Positions 1 to 6,809 of a stretch of DNA of 64,000 bases are shown piece after piece. The notes below the pieces were generated by a model, which saw nothing but the letters and a program-made list of their open reading frames with translations, was not told the DNA's origin and ran no database searches. The stretch is from the NCBI RefSeq assembly GCF_002377945.1, contig NZ_DFQV01000015.1:118460-182459 (forward strand), written 5' to 3'. The translations under genes were made by a program, and so were the position numbers. This stretch comes from Psychrobacter sp. UBA3480. GTDB taxonomy: Bacteria; Pseudomonadota; Gammaproteobacteria; Pseudomonadales; Moraxellaceae. Numbering within the stretch: position 1 is the first letter of the stretch; each line of letters begins with the position of its first letter.

Positions 1-488
1 GCTCAACCGTCCATGAGGTCGCACAAGTTGTGGTCGCAGGTAATGCAATCAATACTGAGATTGGTGATACCGCTGTTGTGACCAAGATGATACGCGTCAT
101 GATGCTTGCACCTTTCCTGCTTGTATTATCGTTTGCGCTAACCAAAGAGCGCACCGTAGATAATACCGCTATAGAAGATAAAAGCAGTAAAAACGAGATA
201 ACGTCATTTATGACTCGTGTCAAACAAGTCAAAGTGCCATGGTTCGCGTTTATCTTTATCGGTATTGTGTTGATACATACTTGGGTGCCGATGTCTGAGA
301 GTATCGTACGCAGTATGGTGATGCTAGATGATGTGCTACTTACGATGGCTATGTTTGCATTAGGTTTGACCACTCATCTAAGTGCGATCAAACAAGCTGG
401 CGTTAGACCGCTTATTTTGGGTGCCATTATGTTTGGTTGGTTGATACTGGGCGGTGGTCTGATCAATATCGGCATTAGCTTTATATAA
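1..488 (+). CDS. YeiH-family putative sulfate exporter, C-terminal part
   Basis: This is the 3' part of a gene that begins before the window; the reading frame is open from base 3. The first residues (STVHEVAQVVVAG) match the conserved segment of the YeiH/UPF0324 family of inner-membrane proteins annotated as putative sulfate exporters. About four hydrophobic segments follow (roughly codons 30-47, 78-96, 107-123 and 131-150 of the visible part), separated by a charged loop rich in Glu and Lys, as expected for the second half of a ten-helix transporter. The stop is TAA at 486-488 and a hairpin terminator follows. The substrate is not established for most family members, so transport of sulfate is only a family-level guess. 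Confidence 0.85.
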   Translation, partial: STVHEVAQVVVAGNAINTEIGDTAVVTKMIRVMMLAPFLLVLSFALTKERTVDNTAIEDKSSKNEITSFMTRVKQVKVPWFAFIFIGIVLIHTWVPMSESIVRSMVMLDDVLLTMAMFALGLTTHLSAIKQAGVRPLILGAIMFGWLILGGGLINIGISFI

Positions 489-533
489 TAAGCTAAATGT
501 CCATTCTTAACTGCTGATGTCATTGCACAATAT

Positions 534-572
534 AAAAGGCCTCCAACTATTTATAGTCGGAGACCTTTTTGC
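534..572 (+). terminator. Terminator of the YeiH-family gene
   Basis: An imperfect hairpin (AGGCCTCCAAC pairing with GTCGGAGACCT) is followed by a run of five T, 46 bp after the transporter stop codon. This is a typical rho-independent terminator on the plus strand. Confidence 0.75.
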
Positions 573-625
573 ATCTGTTATTTGATCTAATATAATTGGC
601 TAAAACCTTTAATCTTGGACTAGTA

Positions 626-720
626 CTAACTTTAATACCAGTGTCTTAGATACCAATCTCTTAAGTACTAATACTTTAAACACTAATACTGTAAATACCA
701 AGTCTCTAAATACTAAATAG
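626..720. repeat. Degenerate 15-bp tandem repeat
   Basis: About six units with an exact 15-bp pitch lie between the YeiH-family terminator and the cspA terminator. Units start at 626 (12 bp, short), 638, 653, 668, 683, 698 and 713 (cut at 720). The consensus is close to CTAATACTTTAAATA. No reading frame of interest crosses it. It lies downstream of both neighbouring genes. Confidence 0.75.
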
Positions 721-725
721 CAGAC

Positions 726-752
726 GAAAAAAAACGAACCCGAAGGTTCGCT
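726..752 (-). terminator. Terminator of the cold-shock gene
   Basis: On the minus strand GCGAACC, a TTCG tetraloop, and GGTTCG are followed by eight T. This is a strong rho-independent terminator about 40 bp after the cspA-type stop codon. Confidence 0.9.
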
Positions 753-790
753 TTTCTACATCTATTCATCTATCTGTCTATAAAGACAAA

Positions 791-1000
791 TTAGATAGCA
801 ACGATGTTATGTGCTTGTGGGCCTTTTTGGCCTTGAGTTACAGTGAACTCAACTTCTTGGCCTTCAGCCAAAGTTTTGAAACCTGAACCAGTGATTTCGC
901 TGTAATGAGCAAAAACGTCTGCGCCAGTTTCTGGAGCGATAAAACCAAAGCCTTTAGCTTCGTTGAACCACTTAACTGTACCTTTTTGAACGTCTGACAT
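791..1000 (-). CDS. Cold-shock protein, CspA family
   Basis: The 69-residue product is a single cold-shock domain, the usual length for CspA-type proteins. It binds single-stranded nucleic acid and acts as an RNA chaperone in the cytoplasm. RNP1 is visible as KGFGFI (about residues 16-21) and RNP2 as VFAHY (about 29-33), with the N-terminal GTVKWFN that starts the family fold. An AGGAT sequence precedes the ATG. A strong terminator follows, so the gene is probably monocistronic. The roughly 240 bp upstream hold no convincing gene and may be a long 5' leader as in cold-regulated csp genes, but that is inferred. Which csp paralog this is cannot be decided from the sequence. Confidence 0.97.
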   Translation of the reverse strand: MSDVQKGTVKWFNEAKGFGFIAPETGADVFAHYSEITGSGFKTLAEGQEVEFTVTQGQKGPQAHNIVAI

Positions 1001-1243
1001 AGTATAATCCTACTTTTAAATTTATTAATGGTCTAGTGACCGGTAACGCTTGCAAATAGCTACTGAACGATAAATATTAAAACGAAGGATTATAACTAAT
1101 ACTACGAGGTAATGATTTGGTGCAGAACTGCTCTTAAGCTTGGGCGTATTATAAGGGGTACATCCCAGTATCGCAAGTCTTATCTCATGTTTCGTGTAAC
1201 CAGAGCCGTTTATTGGCTGATTTTGGCGCAAATTGCAACGGAT
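1001..1243 (-). promoter_or_regulatory. Probable long 5' leader of the cold-shock gene
   Basis: This stretch upstream of the csp start is AT-rich near the gene and has no coding sequence I believe. A 68-codon open frame (1025-1231) has no family resemblance. CspA-type genes often have leaders of 100-200 nt that refold at low temperature, so a thermosensing leader is plausible but not shown. Confidence 0.4.
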
Positions 1244-1666
1244 TTAGGCATTTGGTAAACGGAACAAATATATCGCTACCCCACTACAGACAGCGGCTAC
1301 CGCCCATGCCATCCACATCATATCGGCAGGTAAACGATAAAATAACATAATTGTCGATGCTGTCATCATAACCGTCGCTAAACACTTGGCATAAAGCGGA
1401 ACGGCATGACTCTCTTCCCAATCACGGACAAATTTACCAAAGTATTTATGATTAATCAGCCAAAAGTGAAAACGTCGAGAACTACGTGCCCAGCAACCTG
1501 CTGCTAGCAAGATAAAAGGCGCAGTAGGCATCACTGGCAACAATATACCGATAATACCTAAGATAAAAAACAGCCAACCAAGCGTCACAAAGGTCCAACG
1601 CAGCATTGGGCTGTTGGACTGATCGGTCTTGGGTCGGTAATAGAACGCTTTTTTATTATCGGTCAT
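1244..1666 (-). CDS. DUF454 (YbaN-type) inner-membrane protein
   Basis: The 140-residue product carries the DUF454/YbaN signature: a first hydrophobic hairpin ending in G-IGILLPVMPTAPF, followed by an Ala-rich segment with Cys and the RSSRRFHFWL basic stretch. Two further hydrophobic segments lie at about residues 88-135. Function is unknown in the family. It is a small integral membrane protein by sequence. No partner gene is adjacent. The ATG at 1666 has no strong ribosome-binding site, so the start is likely but not certain. Confidence 0.85.
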   Translation of the reverse strand: MTDNKKAFYYRPKTDQSNSPMLRWTFVTLGWLFFILGIIGILLPVMPTAPFILLAAGCWARSSRRFHFWLINHKYFGKFVRDWEESHAVPLYAKCLATVMMTASTIMLFYRLPADMMWMAWAVAAVCSGVAIYLFRLPNA

Positions 1667-2096
1667 ATAAGTTGTCGGTCGTGTAAGTTATCAGTTATGC
1701 CAAATGTCAATTGTTTAGAGTAGCGCCTATTATATAAGCAGCGGCATAGAAGGCTAATCATGCAATATCACCTGTCTATGCACAAGACTATTTATATAAG
1801 GTTTTTGCTATTGATAGGTATGTTTGGTTAGTAATTGGGTAAGTACCAATAATAAATGCTGCACTCTTTTATTAATCCGTCGCTAAAAATAACTATCAGT
1901 AGCCGTGATAAGCAACATCTATCATAAAGAGCGGTTAACGAACACCACTCATCACCTGCCATCGTCTTTCCCGATACGCTTGCATCACGTCTCGTAAGTC
2001 GTCTATGATGACGCAGTAGCTATCGATAATAGCCATTAGCAGTACTGATCAAAAACAGCAGTACTACTCAAAAATAATATAATACCAATCAATCTT
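1667..2096. other. Intergenic region without a gene
   Basis: No convincing coding sequence was found between the DUF454 gene and the TPP riboswitch. The only pattern noticed is AGCAGTACT twice close together (about 2039 and 2058). The promoter for the riboswitch transcript presumably lies toward the right end. Confidence 0.5.
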
Positions 2097-2196
2097 GTCG
2101 GGGTGCTTTGATTTAACGCTGTAGATACAGCCCACATCATCGCTGAGACATACCCGTGAACCTGAAGCAGTTAGCACTGACGTAGGAAACAAGCGT
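2097..2196 (+). promoter_or_regulatory. TPP riboswitch (THI element)
   Basis: The conserved THI-box blocks appear in order: GGGGTGC at about 2099, CGCTGAGA at about 2141, ACCCGTGAACCTGA at 2152-2165, and GTTAGCACTGACGTAGGAAACAAG ending at about 2193 (T-loop, GTAGGAA and pairing strand). The aptamer lies on the plus strand upstream of the THI5/NMT1-like gene, whose ATG is about 185 nt downstream. I see no clear terminator in the intervening leader, so control may act on translation or by another structure. Confidence 0.95.
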
Positions 2197-2378
2197 GACA
2201 CGCCCTCAGAGGTCTATAAATAAGAGCAGTCTATAGATGATGTACTGATAGTGATAACCATATCAAACGCAGAGCATCTGACAGTTAGCATCGAGACTTT
2301 ACCTTTCTTATTTGGCCTTTCTTGTTTTACTTAATCGTATCAGTCTGATTGTTTTCTATACTTAAAAAGGAAACAACC

Positions 2379-3275
2379 ATGCAACCGACCACCAAACTTA
2401 CTCTGACCCTCGAATGGTTTTTAAACCCTGATCATCTACCCTTTATCGCTGGTGTGACCACGGGCGCATATGAGCAGGCAGGGCTTGATATCACTATTAT
2501 CGAACCAGATGACCATTATGATGGCTTTGCCGAATTACAGAACCAAAGTATCGATCTGCATGTCAATGAGCCTATCCATCTGTTTGAGCATTACGCGCCT
2601 AATCTACGTGCGCTGGGCTGCTTTTTTGAGACCGATGGCGGCATATTGATGCAGCGCGCTAGCATGGATAAGTTCAAAAACAATCAGCCTATCCGCATCT
2701 GTACCCCTGCTGCTGAGGAAAAAACCAATCGTATTGGCTTTGAGATATTGGCTCGCTATGCAAAGAAAAACGGCTTTAGTATCAGCCGTGATAATGTGAG
2801 CTTTGTACAAAAAGACTTTTATCATATAAAAAATCTGCAAGAAGACCCAAGCCTAGATGCTGCATGGCTATGCTTTTATAACTTTGAGGGCGTTGAGGCA
2901 ACTCATGAAGGGTTGGACTTTGAATTTATCGATCAGCACCTATCACCTTATCCTAATTTTTCGGCGTTAGAAATCCTCACGACGGATGAGATCTATAGCG
3001 CGAAAAAGGACGCGATAGATACCTTTATCGACGTGACCAACCAGATGACAGAATTGTGCAAAAACGAGCCAGCTACCGCTCACCGTATGTATTACGACTA
3101 TAGTAAAACTGAAGCCGATACGCTGATGGATGCCATCATTGATAATACGCTAGGCAGATTGATCACACCTATCAAACCAAGTGCAAGTAAGTGGGAAGCA
3201 CTGCGCGAGATGCTAGCTGAAATCGATATCGTGACCTTGACTGATGAGCAATATCAATCGCTTTGGTCGCTGTAG
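2379..3275 (+). CDS. THI5/NMT1-like pyrimidine (HMP-type) protein under TPP riboswitch
   Basis: The 298-residue product belongs to the NMT1/THI5-like family (type II periplasmic-binding fold), which includes ThiY pyrimidine-binding proteins and fungal Thi5. The N-terminus (LTLEWFLNPDHLPF ... GAYEQAGLDITIIEP) aligns well with Thi5 and ThiY. The ATG at 2379 is preferred over a TTG at 2349 because AAGGAAA sits just upstream. There is no signal peptide or lipobox, so the mature protein appears cytoplasmic. A His at residue 67 (PIHLF) aligns with Thi5 His66, but the PLP-lysine position is Asn63 and the Thi5 CCCFC motif is absent. No ABC permease or ATPase gene is nearby. A role in thiamine pyrimidine acquisition is supported by the riboswitch; whether it binds or makes the pyrimidine is open. 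Confidence 0.85.
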   Translation: MQPTTKLTLTLEWFLNPDHLPFIAGVTTGAYEQAGLDITIIEPDDHYDGFAELQNQSIDLHVNEPIHLFEHYAPNLRALGCFFETDGGILMQRASMDKFKNNQPIRICTPAAEEKTNRIGFEILARYAKKNGFSISRDNVSFVQKDFYHIKNLQEDPSLDAAWLCFYNFEGVEATHEGLDFEFIDQHLSPYPNFSALEILTTDEIYSAKKDAIDTFIDVTNQMTELCKNEPATAHRMYYDYSKTEADTLMDAIIDNTLGRLITPIKPSASKWEALREMLAEIDIVTLTDEQYQSLWSL

Positions 3276-3306
3276 ACACTTTAGAAGTTACAATATTTTG
3301 AATAAT

Positions 3307-3344
3307 AAAAAACCGCCATGGCATTTGCTATGGCGGTTTTTTAT
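3307..3344. terminator. Bidirectional terminator
   Basis: An 11-bp stem (ACCGCCATGGC with GCTATGGCGGT, one mismatch) is flanked by A-run and T-run on opposite sides. It can end both the THI5-like gene (+) and the convergent TerD-VWA gene (-). Confidence 0.88.
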
Positions 3345-3367
3345 TTAGCTGTAATTGAATCATAAAA

Positions 3368-4660
3368 TTATTGCTGCACGATACCAAGTTGCTTGGCTTC
3401 TTTTAGCCACATTGGAAACTCTTCTAGCATGTTTTCATACAGTGCTTCTTCGCTGATATCAGCCAAGTCATCGAGTTCAAAAAAGTCGCAATTATCAATC
3501 ACGCGCCCTGTCATGTCGTCTAGTTTTTTGAGAATGCCATAGCCACGACCACCCAAGCCTACAAACTGCCAAAATATCGGCAGTTTCGCCGCTTCCGTCA
3601 TGACTCTGGTGATACCGCGATTGTCATTCACCCCGCCATCACTGATAAATAGCACGTATACAGGCACATCCAAGCCGTCCTTTTGGTAAAACTCCGTCAC
3701 GGCTTTCATGACCTCTGCTTCGTTGTTAATGCGCGGGCCAAGTGCCCATTTGCGCCAGCCACCATGAGCGTTATTGATAAAACCGTCATAGTTGCTCAGT
3801 CCAATCTCACCCAAATACTGCGGATCTCGGGCAAACGCCCAGCAGTCTAGTGCTTGGTCGTCATCGAAGCTCACTGCCAATGGTAATATGCGATTGACCA
3901 CCTCTTGCACGCGGCCTTTTTTGTACTGTCTGTTCATTGAACCTGAGGCATCTAACACCAACGCTACCTTTGCGGTTAATTGCTGCAATTGGCGTTTCTC
4001 AAGCGATATCGTGGCTTTTTTGGCGAGATTGACGAGTTTTGGGGCTTTGTCTAGCATGACCTTCTCGAGCGACGGTTTTGTTTGAACTGGCGTAGCGGTC
4101 TCTTCTACTGTAGAGCTACTCTCTTCTACGTCACCACCGAAATGTTGCACGATGGCGGCAAGTCCTCCATTAAAGCCTTGCGCGACGTTAGATACTCGCC
4201 AAACGCCACTCTTACGATAAAGCTGCATTAGCATACTGGCTTGCTGCTGGGCAAAGTCTGCTGCTTGATACTCTGCCTGCGCCTTTTGTGATTGTTGCCA
4301 AATGCCAATATCTAACGATTGTATTTGATTAAGCGGCGTGTCAGCTGATAACACAAAAAACAAGCTGTCTATATCAGTCGCCAGTTTGGATAAATTCACT
4401 TCAAACTCGGCTTGGATGCCTTTATTCGCTGTTGGCTGCGACTCGTAATGGGTAAGCTTGATTTGCCCGCAAGGCGAGATTGGCTGATTATAAAACACCA
4501 TGTAATCATCGTTTATCAGTTTGCCCGCTGCGTCTAAGACAAAGCAGCTGATGTCCATCTCTATTGGGCTTTGGCGAGTGAATTTGAGCGTGATGGGTGC
4601 GGTATCGTCAATAGCAAGTTTGCTTAAAGGCGCGCGTTGTCCGACGGTGAGATGGTTCAT
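3368..4660 (-). CDS. TerD-like and VWA domain protein (TerF-like)
   Basis: The 430-residue product joins two domains. Residues 1 to about 160 resemble the TerD/calcium-stress fold (LKFTRQSPIEMDISCFVLDAAG, FFVLSADTPLN). After a Ser/Glu/Thr linker, residues about 228-420 form a von Willebrand A domain with the metal-site motif DASGS near residue 236, a later acidic FISDGG and a C-terminal DISEEALY. This order is that of TerF-type proteins. TerF usually sits in tellurite/stress (ter) operons, but no terABCDE or terZ homolog is seen here, so this is an orphan. No signal peptide is present. The AT-rich OLD nuclease gene lies 146 bp upstream on the same strand, so co-transcription is possible. Function in stress or phage defence is speculation. 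Confidence 0.85.
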   Translation of the reverse strand: MNHLTVGQRAPLSKLAIDDTAPITLKFTRQSPIEMDISCFVLDAAGKLINDDYMVFYNQPISPCGQIKLTHYESQPTANKGIQAEFEVNLSKLATDIDSLFFVLSADTPLNQIQSLDIGIWQQSQKAQAEYQAADFAQQQASMLMQLYRKSGVWRVSNVAQGFNGGLAAIVQHFGGDVEESSSTVEETATPVQTKPSLEKVMLDKAPKLVNLAKKATISLEKRQLQQLTAKVALVLDASGSMNRQYKKGRVQEVVNRILPLAVSFDDDQALDCWAFARDPQYLGEIGLSNYDGFINNAHGGWRKWALGPRINNEAEVMKAVTEFYQKDGLDVPVYVLFISDGGVNDNRGITRVMTEAAKLPIFWQFVGLGGRGYGILKKLDDMTGRVIDNCDFFELDDLADISEEALYENMLEEFPMWLKEAKQLGIVQQ

Positions 4661-4806
4661 GGTGTTCCTTACGTTAAAGTGTTATTCCTTTAAAGATAAT
4701 AGACTAATTACTGATGTAGAAAAACCGCTACAGTCATAGTTGAAGCGGTGATTCATATAGAATGTATTTTTTGTAGCACACAATTACATAGTCAATTATC
4801 TTCTAC

Positions 4807-6504
4807 TTATATTACAACACTATTTTCTAGATAACTAACTAGGCTTTCGATAGAGTTTTTATGATGCGAATGCAAACAATCAGACTTACTATCTTGGATA
4901 CATTTAGCTACTGTATACTTTATACTCGACTCAAGTTTATTATCCCATGCTTTCCCTTGATCAACTGCCGCTCTTTTTATTCTTTCCGACCATTTTTTAT
5001 TACCTTTAAATTTTGGATTATCTAAACTAAATCCGAATTCATCTTCAACAGCTTTCTTATAAACTTCAGGGTTAATACAGTCTTCAAACTCCGATTCATT
5101 AAAACCCTGACAATTCGTAAGAGTATAGTTATTTGTAGCAATCAAGCCATCTTCCAATGCTTTTCTAACTGCTTTATTCCCAGCTTCATCATTATCCAAA
5201 AAGCAATGATACTTGCAAAGAGAGTTTCTCAATAGAGAAGCTTTATAAGATAAATTACCTGCTCCCCCAATCTCTTCTATCACAAATAAATTGTTAGCAA
5301 TCGCTTTTCCTAACTTTCTACTTAGCCTTGGTAACATAGCTTTGAAAGCAATCACATCTTCTGCACCTTCTACAATTAGTACATAGTTTGCATTAACTAA
5401 ATTATCAGAAGCCTTAATACCCATTACGTTTCTTATAGATTCAATATTTTTAGCGGAAACAGCTTTCCCCATATCGACTATTATGTTGGACTTAACGTCA
5501 TTTCTATCAACAAATAGTGGATTATGTGTTGTGATAATAACTTGATGGTTTTCACCTAAAGCACAGATCACATCATTCAGCTGATGTATAGCTCCTGGAT
5601 GAAGATGTGACTCAGGCTCTTCTATTGCTATAATTGAAGCTCCTGATGGACCTGTTCGACTTTTCAGCATGCTTAAAGCAGCTAAATTTTTTACGCCATC
5701 ACCCTTATAAGCAAGTTCTGTAGCTGTTCCATCATCTATTATAACTTCAAAGTCATTACGTAATGCTACACGTCTTTCGGTTTCAGGAATAGAGATTTTC
5801 ACTTCTACTAAGTTAGGTAAAAACTCTTTAAGCGGCTCCATTAATTGATTCTCTAAATCTCTCAGCAAAGGCTCTTGAAGAATTCGGATTGTATCTATAG
5901 CTTTTAAATAATCGTCGTTATCTTCAAGTTGTTTCAGTTGTCTTGAAAGCATCGTCCTCACTACATCAAGTGTGTCGCTATCAGTTCGAATGGTAGGAAT
6001 ATAATTAAATTCAATATTACCTGCAATAAAAGAAGTTATTTTATTTATTTTCTTATTTAGAATTGTTGCTCCTGCACCTCTTTTATTTTTAATCTTAATA
6101 ATTGGCTGATTGTCTCTACCTATTCTTATTTCCATAGGCAAAAAACCGTTTATCTTAGAGCCTACAACTTCTTGAAAACTTAATATCTCTTCCGGTTCAA
6201 GCTCAAAATCTAGCGCAAAAATGGTCTGAGTTCCAGAACTTCTACCTCTCAATGAAACTGGGAAATCTCTCTCCCAGTAGTAGTACCTATCATCTATATT
6301 CCTATATCTTGAGTTTCTTAAATTTCTATTTGACGGCCCTAATCCTCTTCGATCTAACACATGCATTGCTGTATTCAAACCTTTTAATATATTAGATTTC
6401 CCTTCATTATTTTTCCCAATCAAAATAGTTGTACTATGCAACGAAATTTTATGGGCAGTTGTAATACTTCTATAGTTAGTGATAGAAAAGTGAGTAAGCT
6501 TCAT
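4807..6504 (-). CDS. OLD-family ATP-dependent endonuclease (AAA ATPase plus TOPRIM)
   Basis: The 565-residue product has the class 1 OLD layout. An SMC/ABC-like ATPase comes first: Walker A GKNNEGKS at residues 30-37, signature-like YKGDGVKNL near 266, Walker B IEEPESHLHP near 291, and H-loop THNP near 325. A TOPRIM nuclease follows with VEGAEDV near 376 and the DNDEAG metal motif near 435. AAGGA precedes the ATG. Family members include P2 Old and GajA of Gabija, several of which act in phage defence. No UvrD-like GajB partner or other known partner is adjacent. The gene is clearly more AT-rich than valS and the TerD-VWA gene around it, which suggests acquisition by transfer. Its target here is unknown. 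Confidence 0.92.
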   Translation of the reverse strand: MKLTHFSITNYRSITTAHKISLHSTTILIGKNNEGKSNILKGLNTAMHVLDRRGLGPSNRNLRNSRYRNIDDRYYYWERDFPVSLRGRSSGTQTIFALDFELEPEEILSFQEVVGSKINGFLPMEIRIGRDNQPIIKIKNKRGAGATILNKKINKITSFIAGNIEFNYIPTIRTDSDTLDVVRTMLSRQLKQLEDNDDYLKAIDTIRILQEPLLRDLENQLMEPLKEFLPNLVEVKISIPETERRVALRNDFEVIIDDGTATELAYKGDGVKNLAALSMLKSRTGPSGASIIAIEEPESHLHPGAIHQLNDVICALGENHQVIITTHNPLFVDRNDVKSNIIVDMGKAVSAKNIESIRNVMGIKASDNLVNANYVLIVEGAEDVIAFKAMLPRLSRKLGKAIANNLFVIEEIGGAGNLSYKASLLRNSLCKYHCFLDNDEAGNKAVRKALEDGLIATNNYTLTNCQGFNESEFEDCINPEVYKKAVEDEFGFSLDNPKFKGNKKWSERIKRAAVDQGKAWDNKLESSIKYTVAKCIQDSKSDCLHSHHKNSIESLVSYLENSVVI

Positions 6505-6747
6505 CCTATTATCCTTATCTATATTATTTTCGGCTATTTTTCGGAAGGTTATTAACTAATTGATATAAAGAAAAACTTACTCAGGATATCTCTTAAATAA
6601 CTCATCGTTAATTTTCAATATCTTTTGTAGGTATCACCATGTTTATTTTACTTAATAGTGTGCACCCCGTAAGACAATGGATAATAGCACACAAATATTC
6701 AGTTATTTATCAGAACCAAGCGTTGGTTAGAGAACTAACCAGTAGAC
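6505..6747. other. AT-rich intergenic region upstream of the OLD gene
   Basis: No gene is seen between the OLD start and the valS terminator. A perfect 7-bp inverted repeat (TGGTTAG / CTAACCA, 4-bp loop) lies at 6724-6741. It has no T-run. The OLD promoter presumably lies at the left part. Confidence 0.4.
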
Positions 6748-6787
6748 AATAAAAAACGCCATCACAAATGTGACAGCGTTTTTTATT
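6748..6787 (-). terminator. valS terminator
   Basis: The hairpin AACGC-CA-TCAC / GTGA-CA-GCGTT carries an A-run on the left and a T-run on the right, so on the minus strand it ends in a T-run just after the valS stop. It could act in both directions. Confidence 0.85.
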
Positions 6788-6809
6788 CATACAGCTATTG
6801 TCATAGCAG

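Noticed and set aside
626..720. CRISPR array
   Set aside because: Repeat unit is 15 bp, contiguous, without spacers; no cas gene in the window.
1025..1231. 68-codon open frame upstream of the cold-shock gene
   Set aside because: Low-information sequence with no family resemblance; better explained as the csp 5' leader.
2379..3275. Full Thi5-type HMP-phosphate synthase
   Set aside because: The CCCFC motif and the PLP lysine are not found, so I do not claim that activity.
3368..4660. Tellurite-resistance operon
   Set aside because: Only a TerF-like protein is present; no terB, terC, terD or terZ genes.
4807..6504. Gabija defence system
   Set aside because: GajA-like motifs only; no UvrD-type GajB next to it. 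Called an orphan OLD-family nuclease instead.
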